Both the position numbers and the translations under genes were made by a program. From contig LR590468.1 of assembly GCA_901472505.1 (NCBI GenBank), forward strand, positions 1,674,001 through 1,738,000: a DNA stretch of 64,000 bases, written 5' to 3'. Of this stretch, positions 43,037 through 57,144 are shown piece after piece. The DNA comes from Proteus vulgaris (GTDB taxonomy: Bacteria > Pseudomonadota > Gammaproteobacteria > Enterobacterales > Enterobacteriaceae). Under the pieces are notes generated by a model that made no database searches, was not told where the DNA came from, and was given only the letters and a program-made list of their open reading frames with translations. How positions within the stretch are numbered: position 1 is the stretch's first letter; each line of letters opens with the position of its first letter.

Positions 43037-44140
43037 ATGAAATTTATCATTGAACGTGAACAGCTTCTTAAGCCGCTACAACAAGTGAGTGGCCCTTTAG
43101 GTGGTCGTCCTACCTTACCCATTTTAGGTAATTTATTGCTTAAGGTGACTGAAAACACTTTATCATTAACGGGAACTGACCTTGAAATGGAGATGGTGGC
43201 AAGAGTTAATCTTAGCCAATCTCATGAAATTGGCGCCACAACTGTTCCTGCGCGTAAGTTTTTTGATATTTGGCGTGGGTTACCAGAAGGTGCTGAAATC
43301 AGTGTTGAGCTCGATGGTGATCGCCTTTTAGTGCGTTCAGGTCGTAGTCGTTTTTCGTTATCAACCTTACCTGCATCTGATTTTCCTAACTTAGATGATT
43401 GGCAAAGTGATGTTGAATTTACCTTGCCTCAAGCAACATTAAAACGCCTCATTGAGTCCACACAATTTTCAATGGCGCATCAAGATGTGCGTTATTACCT
43501 CAATGGTATGTTGTTTGAAACTGAAAATACAGAATTACGCACAGTGGCAACAGATGGACACCGTTTAGCGGTTTGTTCAATGGATATTGGACAATCTTTA
43601 CCTGGGCATTCTGTTATTGTTCCTCGTAAAGGTGTCATCGAATTGATGCGCTTACTCGACGGTGGTGGTGAAAGCTCACTGCAACTGCAAATCGGTAGTA
43701 ATAATCTACGTGCTCATGTAGGTGATTTTATTTTCACCTCGAAATTGGTTGATGGACGTTTTCCTGACTATCGTCGGGTATTACCGAAAAACCCAACCAA
43801 AACAGTGATTGCGGGTTGTGATATCCTTAAACAGGCATTTTCTCGTGCTGCAATTTTATCAAATGAGAAATTCCGTGGTGTGCGTATAAATCTCACGAAT
43901 AGTCAATTGAAAATTACAGCAAACAACCCAGAGCAAGAAGAAGCAGAAGAGATTGTTGATGTCCAGTATCAAGGCGAAGAAATGGAAATTGGCTTTAATG
44001 TCAGTTATCTCCTTGATGTCTTGAATACCTTGAAATGTGAAGAAGTTAAGCTGTTGCTAACGGATGCTGTTTCAAGTGTTCAAGTTGAGAATGTGGCAAG
44101 TTCTGCCGCGGCTTATGTTGTTATGCCAATGCGTTTATAA
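43037..44140 (+). CDS. dnaN: DNA polymerase III sliding clamp, beta subunit
   Basis: Ring-shaped processivity factor of the replisome; 367 residues, about the enterobacterial length. Three repeated clamp domains are visible, with typical segments [29 protein letters not shown] and the C-terminal VMPMRL. It starts four bases after dnaA and recF follows at once. Confidence 0.98.
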   Translation: MKFIIEREQLLKPLQQVSGPLGGRPTLPILGNLLLKVTENTLSLTGTDLEMEMVARVNLSQSHEIGATTVPARKFFDIWRGLPEGAEISVELDGDRLLVRSGRSRFSLSTLPASDFPNLDDWQSDVEFTLPQATLKRLIESTQFSMAHQDVRYYLNGMLFETENTELRTVATDGHRLAVCSMDIGQSLPGHSVIVPRKGVIELMRLLDGGGESSLQLQIGSNNLRAHVGDFIFTSKLVDGRFPDYRRVLPKNPTKTVIAGCDILKQAFSRAAILSNEKFRGVRINLTNSQLKITANNPEQEEAEEIVDVQYQGEEMEIGFNVSYLLDVLNTLKCEEVKLLLTDAVSSVQVENVASSAAAYVVMPMRL

Positions 44141-44151
44141 TAGCCACTAAG

Positions 44152-47676
<3,525 letters not shown>

Positions 47677-47700
47677 TTTTAGATTCGATAGATTAGAAAA

Positions 47701-47732
47701 AGCGGAGCCGTAAAAACGGCTCCGCTTTTTTG
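47701..47732. terminator. Bidirectional terminator between gyrB and pepT
   Basis: AGCGGAGCCGT pairs with ACGGCTCCGCT across four bases, flanked by an A-run and six T residues, between convergent genes. Confidence 0.9.
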
Positions 47733-47748
47733 TTGATAATAATAACGC

Positions 47749-48990
47749 TTATCCGCGTTGTCCTATTAAACGGCACAGCATTTCGGTCACTAAATAGCTC
47801 TTTTCAAATGAGCTAATAGGCAAAAATTCAAAACGAGAGTGGAAATTCAATGCCCCAGTGAAATAGTTTGGTGTCAGTAATCCTCTTGCTGAAAGTGCAG
47901 AGCCATCTGTTCCTCCTCGCATTGGGATCACGTTAGGTTGAATGTCTAATTGTTTTAATGCTTCAAAAATAAGTTCGATAGCAGTGCGATCTTCCCCAAT
48001 GGAGTCGCTGATATTGCTATACACATCGACAATTTCATAGTCGATTTGTGCACGAGGGTGGCGAGCACGTAGTAATTCAACAGATTGTGCAATGTATTGT
48101 TTACGTGCTTCATAGCTTTTCTTGTCGAAATCACGAATAGCCATTTTAATCACTGCATTATCAGGATTAGCGATTAAATCAGTGACATAGAAATAACCTT
48201 CACGATGCTCGGTGTGCTCTGGTGTATCAAAACGGTCAAAACAGCCAATAAAATCATGAGCAACACGAATTGGGTTTAATAAGACGTTTTTTGCGGACAT
48301 TGGGTGTGCCGTAATACCTTTTACGGACACATTAATGGACGCTGCATTAAAGGTTTCATACACGACTTCTCCTAATGCACAGCAATCAATGGTGTAAGCA
48401 AAATCAACATTGAAGCGAGATAAATCCATCAATTTAGAGCCACGTAACCCAATTTCTTCATCAGGTACAAACGCCACATAGATATCACCGCAATCAAAAT
48501 CAGCGTGTTGAAGTTTATCCATTAACGCCATAACCACGGTGATCGCCGCTTTATTATCAGCACCTAACACACTTGTACCATCACTGAAGATAATCTCTTC
48601 ACCAATATAAGGTGTGGCTTCGGGGTGTTCTTGAGCTTTAAACCAGATATCCTTCTCTTTATTTAAGCAGAGATCGTTTCCCTCATAACGCAGTGTTTGC
48701 GGGTGAATGTCTGGCGAAATACCTACATCAACAGTATCAAGGTGGGCAACAAAGCCCACTTTCGGTGCATTCAGCTTATTGCCTGGCCTCATGGCATATA
48801 AAATGGCATGAGAATCGATATAGATATCTTTTAATCCATAAGTTTCTAACTCTTTAGCTAGTAATTTTGCTAACTCAAGTTGCCCTTGTGTGCTGGGTAC
48901 CACAGATGCAGATGCATCACTTTGGCTTTCAATTGCCAGATAACGGAAGAAACGCTGTTCTAATTTTTGACCTAGGGTGTTCATTATCAT
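47749..48990 (-). CDS. pepT: Peptidase T (tripeptide aminopeptidase)
   Basis: Zinc-dependent M20-family aminopeptidase releasing the N-terminal residue of tripeptides in the cytoplasm. Metal-site segments are VAHLDTVDV, SVLGADNKAAI and DEEIGLRGS; GGTDGSALSARG lies near the C-terminus. Length 413. The first ATG (48990) has AGGA at a good distance. It is downstream of the AbgT-family transporter on the same strand, 36 bases apart, so peptide uptake and hydrolysis may be linked. Confidence 0.95.
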   Translation of the reverse strand: MIMNTLGQKLEQRFFRYLAIESQSDASASVVPSTQGQLELAKLLAKELETYGLKDIYIDSHAILYAMRPGNKLNAPKVGFVAHLDTVDVGISPDIHPQTLRYEGNDLCLNKEKDIWFKAQEHPEATPYIGEEIIFSDGTSVLGADNKAAITVVMALMDKLQHADFDCGDIYVAFVPDEEIGLRGSKLMDLSRFNVDFAYTIDCCALGEVVYETFNAASINVSVKGITAHPMSAKNVLLNPIRVAHDFIGCFDRFDTPEHTEHREGYFYVTDLIANPDNAVIKMAIRDFDKKSYEARKQYIAQSVELLRARHPRAQIDYEIVDVYSNISDSIGEDRTAIELIFEALKQLDIQPNVIPMRGGTDGSALSARGLLTPNYFTGALNFHSRFEFLPISSFEKSYLVTEMLCRLIGQRG

Positions 48991-49025
48991 GTTGTTCCTA
49001 ATTCAGTTATTTTTATAAGTGTGAG

Positions 49026-50573
49026 CTAAGAGGCGGGTTGCCATGTATATCCGCTGTCAAAACCCAGAGGAATATCGAGCCCCCAGAAAATAAACAGTGT
49101 CGTTGTTAATACAATAAGCAAGCCAATAGTGAATGGGATCATCATTGAGCACAGTGTGCCGATACCTGCCCCTTTATAGTATTTTTGGCAATACATCAAA
49201 ATGAGTGGATAGAATGGGAACATCGGTGTACTCACATTCATTGCGGAATCACTGACACGAAACGCGGCTTGCGTTAATTCAGGTGAAATACCGACAGCCA
49301 TTAACATTGGTACTAAAACAGGTGCAATGACAGCCCATTTTGATGTTGCTGAGGTGATCATGATATTTAAAATCGCAGTGAGCAAAATCACCCCTAATAC
49401 AGTCATACCTGAAGGCATATTAAGTGTACGTAGTAGTTCTGCACCCGATAACGCTAATAACGTTCCTAAATTTGAATGTTGGAAAGAGTAAAGGAACTGA
49501 GCTGCAAAAAAGGCAAAAACGATAAATGGGATCAGCGATTTAGTGATATTTTCCATTGCTTTGACGATATCTTTTGTGGAGGCAAAAGACTGCGTCATAT
49601 AGCCATAGATTAATCCAGGTACAGAGAAGAAGATAAACAGTAAAGGCACAACAATTTGCATTATTGGGGCTTTAGGACTGGTTAAACTGCCTTCGGGTGA
49701 GCGTAGTGGTGAGGTTTCTGGTAATAACAGCGCAAATAAACCAATCCCCATTAAAATGACGGACCAACCCGCAAAACGGAATGCTCGTTTTTCTGTCGGT
49801 GTGATTTCACCGAGCTCTGCATCTTTGGTGTCAATACCAGAGGAAACAGGGCAGTTTTTATTTAACCAAGGTTCGACAATTTTTTCAGTGATATACCAAC
49901 ACGTTAAAATAACGCCAAATGTTCCGCCCACACTAAAAAAATAGTTACATAAAACGTTAACACTATATCCTGGCGCCATAATTTGCGCCGCTTCTTGAGT
50001 AAAGCTTTGCATTATGGGATCAATAATTGACGGTGTATAACTTGCGGTAAATCCACCCGCTAAACCCGCAAATGAGGCTGCGATACCAGCTAAAGGATGA
50101 CGACCACTAGCATAGAACATCATCGCTGAGACGGGCATTAGAATAACGTAAGCGGAATCCGAGGCTAAGTGCGCAACGATACCAACAAATACAACCGTTG
50201 GCGTTAGCATTTTAGGAGAAATAAACGAAAGCATCTTTTTTAACGCCGTTTTAATAAAACCACTACTTTCTGCAATGCCGATCCCTAAAGTTGCAACAAT
50301 CGTTATTCCAAGTGGAGGAAAGCTAATGAAATTTTTCACTGCACTTGTCACAAATAATATAATTTCTTCATATTGAAACATATTAATGACGGCGATTTTC
50401 TCTTTAGTCACTGGATGGAAATAATCAAAATGTACAAAAGAGAGAAAAAATGAGAATATCCAGCAGATCACTAAGGCGTAAACGAACAACATCGTAACAT
50501 CAGGCATGATATTACCAATGCGCTCTACTCGGTTTAAAAAACCTTTTTTATTGGGTTGTGTTTGTGTTGTCAT
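49026..50573 (-). CDS. AbgT-family transporter
   Basis: Inner-membrane transporter of the AbgT (p-aminobenzoyl-glutamate) family. ATG 50573 (MTTQTQPNKKG) is chosen because the 20 codons before it look non-coding; the protein is then 515 residues with about 12 transmembrane segments. Family segments include GFIKTALKKML, LASDSAYVILMPVSAMMFY and ITSATSKWAVIAPVLVPMLM. Members import p-aminobenzoyl-glutamate or export sulfonamides; with pepT next to it, uptake of a small peptide-like substrate is likely here. No clear ribosome site is visible. Confidence 0.85.
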   Translation of the reverse strand: MTTQTQPNKKGFLNRVERIGNIMPDVTMLFVYALVICWIFSFFLSFVHFDYFHPVTKEKIAVINMFQYEEIILFVTSAVKNFISFPPLGITIVATLGIGIAESSGFIKTALKKMLSFISPKMLTPTVVFVGIVAHLASDSAYVILMPVSAMMFYASGRHPLAGIAASFAGLAGGFTASYTPSIIDPIMQSFTQEAAQIMAPGYSVNVLCNYFFSVGGTFGVILTCWYITEKIVEPWLNKNCPVSSGIDTKDAELGEITPTEKRAFRFAGWSVILMGIGLFALLLPETSPLRSPEGSLTSPKAPIMQIVVPLLFIFFSVPGLIYGYMTQSFASTKDIVKAMENITKSLIPFIVFAFFAAQFLYSFQHSNLGTLLALSGAELLRTLNMPSGMTVLGVILLTAILNIMITSATSKWAVIAPVLVPMLMAVGISPELTQAAFRVSDSAMNVSTPMFPFYPLILMYCQKYYKGAGIGTLCSMMIPFTIGLLIVLTTTLFIFWGLDIPLGFDSGYTWQPAS

Positions 50574-51022
50574 ATTTATAATGCATCTTTTTATTAAAGT
50601 AATAAAAATCACCTTAAATAAATGGCAATACAAAGTAAATTTATTTTTAAATAATAAGTAGTTACCGTGATTTATATAAAATGAATAATATATTAGAAAT
50701 TATTATATTTAGGTTTTTGTCGTCATTATTTTTCAGTTGTTAAAAAATGCTTTATTAATTTTTACACTCTGTTTTTAATAAAAATAGGTAGATTATGCTG
50801 AATATTCTGTCTGAATTCTTTAGCATTATTATTGAAAGTATCGCAGAAAACGTATTTTATAAAGAGTCATAAAACTAAAAATAAATAAAATATGAAAAAT
50901 TAAAAAATAGTTTTATGAAAAAATAAGAATGGGATGTGGGCAATGAAGTGAATAACGATTGAGAATAAGAATATCAACCATTTCTATTTTCTAAAAATGG
51001 TCAATATTCTAAAGATTTAATA
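50574..51022. other. AT-rich intergenic region between asd and the AbgT gene
   Basis: About 450 bases. It holds the asd 3' hairpin (listed separately) and, on the plus strand at 50795-50872, a possible 25-codon open frame (MLNILSEFFSIIIESIAENV and five more residues) behind a weak AGGTAG. Without homologues this peptide cannot be called a gene. Confidence 0.4.
50969..51009 (-). terminator. Hairpin downstream of asd
   Basis: GAATAT and ACCATTT pair with AAATGGT and ATATTC, 13 bp with one two-by-two internal loop, 14 bases past the asd stop. A short T-rich stretch follows on the minus strand. Confidence 0.6.
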
Positions 51023-52129
51023 TTAACGCAGAATATTCAACATACGACGTAAAGGCTCTGCGGCACCCCATAACAGTTGGTCACCCACAGTAAAGGCTGA
51101 AATAAATTCAGAGCCCATATTCAGTTTGCGAATACGTCCTACAGGTGTGCTCAATGTACCTGTTACGGCTGCAGGTGTTAATTCTCTAATCGTCAATTCA
51201 CGATCATTAGGAATGACTTTTACCCAATCGTTATGACTTGCCAGTAATTGTTCAATGTCAGCAACAGGTAAATCTTTTTTTAGTTTTAGAGTGAATGCTT
51301 GGCTGTGGCAACGTAACGCACCAATACGAACACAAAGACCATCAACAGGGATAATATTTGAACCTGTGTTTAGGATCTTGTTCGTTTCAGCTTGTCCTTT
51401 CCACTCTTCACGGCTTTGACCATTTTCTAGTTGTTTATCAATCCAAGGGATCAAGCTACCCGCAAGAGGAACACCAAATTGATCTGTTGGCATCGTACCG
51501 CTACGCGTAAAGTTAGTCACTTTACGTTCAATATCTAAGATGGCAGAAGCTGGATTTTCGAGCTCTTTGACTACTTGATTATGTAAAGAGCCCATTTGTG
51601 ACAGTAGCTCTCTCATATGACGAGCGCCAGCTCCAGAAGCGGCTTGATAGGTAGATACACTTGCCCATTCTACTAAGTTATTAGTAAATAGACCCCCTAA
51701 TGACATCAGCATTAAACTGACCGTACAATTACCGCCAACAAACGCTTTAATCCCTTTATTTAAACTATCTTGAATATGTTGGCCGTTAACGGGATCGAGA
51801 ATAATCACGGCATCATCATTCATACGTAATGCGGATGCAGCATCAATCCAATAACCTTGCCAACCGGCTTGGCGCAGTTTTGGGTAGATTTCATTGGTAT
51901 AGTCACCACCTTGGCAACTGATAATAATATCGAGTGATGCTAGGGTATCAATATCATAAGCATCTTGCAGAGTGCTACGGTGGTTACCATAAGCGGGTGC
52001 TGCTTCACCCAACTGAGATGTGGTGAAGAAAACAGGGTTTATCCCATCAAAATCACGTTCTTCAACCATTCTTTGCATTAAAACGGAGCCGACCATACCA
52101 CGCCAGCCCACAAAACCAACATTTTTCAT
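51023..52129 (-). CDS. asd: Aspartate-semialdehyde dehydrogenase
   Basis: NADPH-dependent reduction of aspartyl phosphate, the branch point to lysine/diaminopimelate, methionine and threonine. ATG 52129 ([14 protein letters not shown]) is chosen, giving 368 residues; an upstream in-frame start adds 15 unrelated residues. The active-site cysteine is in [10 protein letters not shown] and the catalytic histidine in [10 protein letters not shown]. It is monocistronic here. Confidence 0.97.
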   Translation of the reverse strand: MKNVGFVGWRGMVGSVLMQRMVEERDFDGINPVFFTTSQLGEAAPAYGNHRSTLQDAYDIDTLASLDIIISCQGGDYTNEIYPKLRQAGWQGYWIDAASALRMNDDAVIILDPVNGQHIQDSLNKGIKAFVGGNCTVSLMLMSLGGLFTNNLVEWASVSTYQAASGAGARHMRELLSQMGSLHNQVVKELENPASAILDIERKVTNFTRSGTMPTDQFGVPLAGSLIPWIDKQLENGQSREEWKGQAETNKILNTGSNIIPVDGLCVRIGALRCHSQAFTLKLKKDLPVADIEQLLASHNDWVKVIPNDRELTIRELTPAAVTGTLSTPVGRIRKLNMGSEFISAFTVGDQLLWGAAEPLRRMLNILR

Positions 52130-52602
52130 TGTAATTACCCTGTCTTTGTCTGTAGGAATAGTGAGAGACCTCACACTAACCTGACAAAATATAGAGGTAG
52201 GTGCAAGTGAATTTATTGATTATTGACCAAAGAATTAGAAGTGTTTCTTATAGTCTGCGTAGAGTTAACAAAAGAAAGCCACAGAACGAACAAATATCAA
52301 TGAGTTGTTAAAAAAGAAAATGGACTCGCCATAAAAATGTAAGAATATTCTGTTATAGCTTATTTTGTTTTTTAGGATAAATAAAAATATATTCTTGTTT
52401 AAGAAAATAGAGTAAAAATAGAAAAATGTAAAATAGTGTAATATATAAGAAAAACGTATTTACTTAGAGGCCACTCCAAGCTTTATACTAAATGCTACTG
52501 TTTAATAGATGATTTATTTTCATAAATAAAAAATACTGGTGAAGGTTACTCATTGAATTTGAATTTTATTTTACTACTTATTAAGTGGTATTAGGAGGCG
52601 AA
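52130..52602. other. Intergenic region upstream of asd and the methyltransferase gene
   Basis: 473 bases between divergent genes. It must contain both promoters; I see no gene, repeat or clear operator. It is strongly AT-rich toward the methyltransferase side. Confidence 0.5.
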
Positions 52603-53172
52603 ATGGATATATCAACAGTCATTCCATTATCTACGTACTATTCGTATTTAAAACGGTTTGTGATTTCACCAACCACTATGGGTACTATTGCGCCTTCATC
52701 TCGTTGGTTATGTTATGAAATGTTGGATAAACTCAATTGGCAACGGGACATTCAAATTGCAGAGTTGGGGGCTGGCACAGGGGTTATTACCCAACAAATA
52801 TTAAAAAGAATGTCGGTGGATTCTTCATTAGATGTTTTTGAAATAGAACCCAGTTTTGCAACAGAGTTAGATAAAATCGACGATAATCGATTAAGGGTTT
52901 ATACCGCTTCAGCAGAAAAATTGAATAGTCATTATAATATGATTATTTCAGGGCTACCTTTTTTATCTATACCAAAGAAAACTGGCTTAAGAGTTTTAAA
53001 ACAGGTACATAAAGAGTTATTAAAAACACAAGGCTGTTTTGTCTTATTTCAATATACAACTCGATATGAAAAAACGTTATCTCGTTATTTTCATTTAGAA
53101 AAGAAATTAGTCATGCTTAATGTTCCCCCTGCTTGGGTTTATTATTGCACGCCTAAAAATAATATAGGGTAA
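52603..53172 (+). CDS. SAM-dependent methyltransferase, phospholipid methyltransferase-like
   Basis: A 189-residue class I methyltransferase. ATG 52603 is chosen because AGGAGG lies five bases upstream. The SAM-binding motif is AELGAGTGVITQQIL, preceded by VISPTTMGTIAPSS. This start resembles PmtA-type phosphatidylethanolamine N-methyltransferases and the related rRNA-adenine methyltransferase fold. The acceptor motif is SGLPFLS. Phosphatidylethanolamine methylation is possible but not certain. Confidence 0.75.
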   Translation: MDISTVIPLSTYYSYLKRFVISPTTMGTIAPSSRWLCYEMLDKLNWQRDIQIAELGAGTGVITQQILKRMSVDSSLDVFEIEPSFATELDKIDDNRLRVYTASAEKLNSHYNMIISGLPFLSIPKKTGLRVLKQVHKELLKTQGCFVLFQYTTRYEKTLSRYFHLEKKLVMLNVPPAWVYYCTPKNNIG

Positions 53173-53227
53173 ATAAAAAATTTACTCGATTTTTATATCA
53201 TAAATGACCAATAAGAATAAATGTTAT

Positions 53228-54716
53228 TTATTTAGATAAAGCGTGAGCAAGCAAAAGAATACTCTTTTCAATTTCATTTGTATTATGAGCCGCATACCCT
53301 AACAATACACCTTGTCTAGAGTAAGATTGAATACAGTAACGAGACAAAGGTTGTATGGCTAATCCAATATTTCGCGCTTTTTTTACAATATATTCTTCTG
53401 TATAACCTGGCTGCAACCAGCAGACAATATGGATACCTGAGTCAGTCGGTTCAACATGAAAAACATGAGATAGATGTGTTTTTATGGTATGAGTTAACAC
53501 TTGATAGCGTTCATAGCAGGCTTTTCTTATCCTTCTCACATGGCGGGCGTAATGCCCTTGAGAAATAAATAGCGCTAATGTCGCCTGTTCTAAAAAACCT
53601 GAATGTGAGTCGGTGTAGTATTTAGCCGCTTTAAATGCATCAACTAAAGATAAAGGAACCACTAAAAAGCCTAAACGAAACCCGGGATACATCATTTTTG
53701 AGAATGTGCCAGCATAAATAACACGCTGATATTTATCTAACCCTTGTAGTGATTGAATGGGTTTAGTGTGATAACGAAACTCACTGTTATAGTCATCTTC
53801 AAAGATCCACACATTATTAGACGATGCCCACTCTAATAATGCGATACGACGTGAAAGTGAAAGCGTATTGCCCAAAGGAAATTGATGTGACGGGGTTGTA
53901 AAAATGAGTTTTGCTTCGGGACACTGTGCTATTCCTTGAGAAATATTCATTCCATTAATATCTGAACTAATAGGGTATGTTTTTATACCATAAGACGTGA
54001 AGATGCCTCGTGCGCTGTCATAACCAGGATCATCTAACCAAACAGTATCGCCCTCTTGTAATAGTACTCTAGTGGTGAGATTAATCGCTTGTTGCGTACC
54101 ATTGACAATAACGATTTGCTCAGATTGGCAAGAAAGCCCACGAGTTGATTGAACATATTGGCATATCATCTCTTTTAATGGCGTGTAGCCTGTTGGCGAA
54201 TTAAACGTTGCGAGTGCTTTTTTTGATTGTCGCCAAACCCGCCCTAATAATCTACCCCACAGTTCATGAGGGAAAAGATCCACACATCCAACACCAACAT
54301 GAAAGATAGGACTGCTATTGATAGTGGGTTGTGATTGTTGCCAAAAAGCGTGTGCTTTTTGCATATTAGGATTAAGGGTGTCTAATGGGCTTTGTGGCTG
54401 AGGTGAAAAGGGAGGATAGGGTATTTTGTTCCACTTATCCGAAATAATGACATCAGGGATTGTGTTTGCAACAAAAGTCCCCGCTCCACGACGAGTAAAT
54501 AAATAGCCTTCATCAATTAAACGTTCAAATCCTGCAATAACGGAGTTGCGAGAAATCGACATCATTTCAGCTAATGTACGACTAGATGGTAGACGACTGC
54601 CCGAAGATAAACGTCCCTCTAAAATAGCGTTTCTAATCGCGTGATAAACCTGTGAACCAATAGGTCCTTCTTCTAAAAACAAGGTTAGGAAAATAGGCTG
54701 TTTTTTTCTGTTTCAT
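53228..54716 (-). CDS. MocR-type GntR/aminotransferase regulator, frameshift near start
   Basis: Transcription factor with an N-terminal GntR winged helix (residues about 15-80: AIRNAILEGRLSSGSRLPSSR) fused to a fold-type I PLP aminotransferase-like domain (PLP lysine in GTFSKMMYPG). Such proteins (PdxR, GabR, TauR) respond to PLP or amino compounds. The uninterrupted frame begins only at a TTG (54682), but the 10 codons before it are coding-like. Removing one T from the seven-T run at 54701-54707 joins them to ATG 54716 (MKQKKQPIFLTLF), which has AGGA at the right distance. It would then have 495 residues. The adjacent GNAT gene is divergent and is a likely target. Confidence 0.88.
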
Positions 54717-54845
54717 AAAGTGGATCCTATAAAAACACAAAAAGTGTACCTTATTAAGAACCAAAGTTAAACGTACCATGACAACGATAGAAGACAGGGT
54801 GATACCTTATTTATGGCGTTTATAAGAGTAGAAGGAAGTGAAGCA

Positions 54846-55304
54846 ATGAGCACAACAGCAATAACGGTTTCAATCCAATTAGTTGAACAAGTGCATTATG
54901 CACAATGGCTACCACATTGGTTAAATTATCAAGCATTTTATAACGTTGCATTATCGGAAAAAACAACATTAAAGACATGGGCGCGCTTTTTTGATGAAAA
55001 AGAGCCTGTTTATTGTGCTGTTGCAATGGACGGTGAAAAAGTATTGGGTTTTGTTCATTATCTTTTTCATCGTTCAACATGGGCTGAAAGTGATTTTTGT
55101 TATTTAGAAGATTTATTTGTTTCACCAGACACACGTGGCCGCCATGTAGGTAAGCAACTTATTGAGTTTGTTAATCAACAAGCAAAACAGCGTGGTTGCG
55201 CTCGCTTATATTGGCATACACAGGAAACCAATTTACGTGGTCAGCGCTTATATAATTGGGTCGCTGAAAAGCCAGGTGTGATTGAATATCGTATGGCGCT
55301 GTAA
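54846..55304 (+). CDS. GNAT-family N-acetyltransferase
   Basis: A 152-residue acetyl-CoA-dependent transferase. ATG 54846 (MSTTAITVSIQ) has AGGAAG upstream and is preferred over an in-frame ATG 11 codons earlier. The acetyl-CoA loop is DLFVSPDTRGRHVGKQLIEF (residues about 93-112), followed by the ARLYWHTQETN strand. The substrate is unknown, probably a small amine. It is divergent from the MocR regulator, a common pairing. Confidence 0.88.
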   Translation: MSTTAITVSIQLVEQVHYAQWLPHWLNYQAFYNVALSEKTTLKTWARFFDEKEPVYCAVAMDGEKVLGFVHYLFHRSTWAESDFCYLEDLFVSPDTRGRHVGKQLIEFVNQQAKQRGCARLYWHTQETNLRGQRLYNWVAEKPGVIEYRMAL

Positions 55305-55333
55305 AAGCATGTTAGGTAGGGCCGATAGGGGAG

Positions 55334-55364
55334 AAAATAGGGGGTAATAATTACCCTCTATTTT
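55334..55364. terminator. Bidirectional terminator
   Basis: AAAATAGGGGGTAA pairs with TTACCCTCTATTTT across three bases, followed by T residues. It lies between the convergent GNAT and Sel1-repeat genes. Confidence 0.85.
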
Positions 55365-55398
55365 TTGAGTTAGCATTATTTATAAGATTTAATTTGGG

Positions 55399-56136
55399 TT
55401 AATTAAACGCTTGTTGGCAATAAAATTCATTGCCAACTTTTTTTGCTTCTTCACATGCTTGTTTCATTAATTCATCAGCTTTTTGTTTATTTGGCTCGAT
55501 AATATGATATTGACCAGAAAACATAAAAGAGGCCATGGCTTGAGCAAATCCCTCAAACGTCATTTCATTAGCTTTTGCAAACCACATATTGGCTTTCTCC
55601 GTATCTACGGGCACATTGCCAACACCACTATAGATAACTCCTAACCAAATTGGAGCGTAAACAAGTTCTTGTTGATGAGTCGTTGCGACTTCTTCTAATA
55701 ATACAATCGCTTTTTTGTGATCTGTTTCGCCAGATAATGGCGCAATGAGAGCGGTTGCTAAACTTATTTTACCTCTTAGGCTCCCTTTATTTACCGCGAG
55801 AGTGGCTAATTTCTTTGCTTCGATATAATTATTTTTAAAATAAGGATCGGCATTAAATAAGTAGATATCAGCAAGTAGTGCGTAGGCATCAGCATAATCA
55901 CTTTTTATCGCTTCATTTGCCCACAGTTGTGCATTTAGTAGGTTTTTTTCTACCCCGGTGCCCATGAGATACATTTCAGCTAATTGATATTGAGCCTGTG
56001 CATCATGGTTTACTGCTGCTTTGCGAGTATTTTCAAATTTTATTTTGTCTTGTGCTTCAAAATTAGCCTGCAAAGAAAAAGAGAAAAAAAGTGTAATTAG
56101 ACTGATAAAGGTCGAAATATATTTAATAAATGTCAT
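55399..56136 (-). CDS. Secreted Sel1-repeat protein
   Basis: A 245-residue protein with a signal peptide from ATG 56136 (MTFIKYISTFISLITLF, cleavage near SLQAN), followed by Sel1-like helical repeats: AQYQLAEMYLMGTGVEKNLLNA, then DAYALLADIYL, and LGVIYSGVGNVPVDTEKA. Such repeats act as protein-binding scaffolds, often in the periplasm or in host interaction. No partner is evident. Two C-terminal cysteines could form a disulfide. Confidence 0.78.
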   Translation of the reverse strand: MTFIKYISTFISLITLFFSFSLQANFEAQDKIKFENTRKAAVNHDAQAQYQLAEMYLMGTGVEKNLLNAQLWANEAIKSDYADAYALLADIYLFNADPYFKNNYIEAKKLATLAVNKGSLRGKISLATALIAPLSGETDHKKAIVLLEEVATTHQQELVYAPIWLGVIYSGVGNVPVDTEKANMWFAKANEMTFEGFAQAMASFMFSGQYHIIEPNKQKADELMKQACEEAKKVGNEFYCQQAFN

Positions 56137-56244
56137 GTAGAGTACCGTTTGTAATGATTTTGAAAATCTTACCAAGAATAATGGTATAAAAGCAGTTTAT
56201 TTCTTCGGCTTAATCAAATAAATAACAATATTGGGAGAGCGATA

Positions 56245-57144
56245 ATGGCGATTGACCTTAGCAATCTTGTCACTGAAAGTAGAAATCATAACAGTGAAAA
56301 TATAGACACGTTTTCAACATTAGATATGCTAAAAGTCATTAATAATGAAGATAAAAAAGTGCCATTAGCCGTCGAAAAAGTGTTACCTGAAATAGCTCAA
56401 CTCGTTGATAAAGTCGCCACGGCTTTTACTCAAGGTGGTCGTCTGATTTATTGTGGTGCTGGCACATCAGGACGATTAGGGATCTTAGATGCCAGTGAAT
56501 GCCCGCCAACCTACGGTATACCTCATGAAATGGTGATTGGTTTAATTGCGGGTGGGCATAAAGCGATTTTACAAGCTGTCGAGAATGCTGAAGATAATGC
56601 TCAATTAGGTGAAGAGGATTTACGCCAACTTCATTTTAACGATAAAGATATTTTAGTGGGTATTGCGGCAAGCGGTCGAACACCGTATGTGATGGGGGCC
56701 TTGCAATATGCAAAATCACTCGGAGCGATAACGGGAGCGATTAGCTGTAATCCTGAAAGCCCAATGGCTAAACTTGCGGATATTGCGATTACACCGGTTG
56801 TGGGCGCTGAAGTGATAACGGGTTCATCACGAATGAAAGCGGGTACAGCACAAAAACTTATTTTAAATATGATCACGACAGGTGTGATGATAAAAATTGG
56901 TAAAGTTTTTGGTAATTTAATGGTGGATGTTGAAGCGACTAATGCCAAATTGGTTGAACGTCAAATTCATATTGTAATGCAAGCAACAGAGTGTGAAAGA
57001 GCTATCGCTGAAGCAGCATTATCACAATGTCATCGTCACTGTAAAACGGCAATTTTAATGATCCTTGCAAACGTAAATGCACAACAAGCCACACAAATGC
57101 TTAATCAAAATAGTGGGTTTATTAGAAAGGTGTTGGGTGAGTGA
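56245..57144 (+). CDS. murQ: N-acetylmuramic acid 6-phosphate etherase
   Basis: Cleaves the lactyl ether of MurNAc-6-phosphate to give GlcNAc-6-phosphate in cell-wall recycling. The SIS sugar-phosphate motif is [11 protein letters not shown] and the catalytic glutamate is in ASECPPTYG; the second signature [11 protein letters not shown] is also present. It has 299 residues, as expected, and a GGGAGAG ribosome site. A murP transporter, often adjacent, is not downstream: the accessory block begins there. Confidence 0.97.
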   Translation: MAIDLSNLVTESRNHNSENIDTFSTLDMLKVINNEDKKVPLAVEKVLPEIAQLVDKVATAFTQGGRLIYCGAGTSGRLGILDASECPPTYGIPHEMVIGLIAGGHKAILQAVENAEDNAQLGEEDLRQLHFNDKDILVGIAASGRTPYVMGALQYAKSLGAITGAISCNPESPMAKLADIAITPVVGAEVITGSSRMKAGTAQKLILNMITTGVMIKIGKVFGNLMVDVEATNAKLVERQIHIVMQATECERAIAEAALSQCHRHCKTAILMILANVNAQQATQMLNQNSGFIRKVLGE

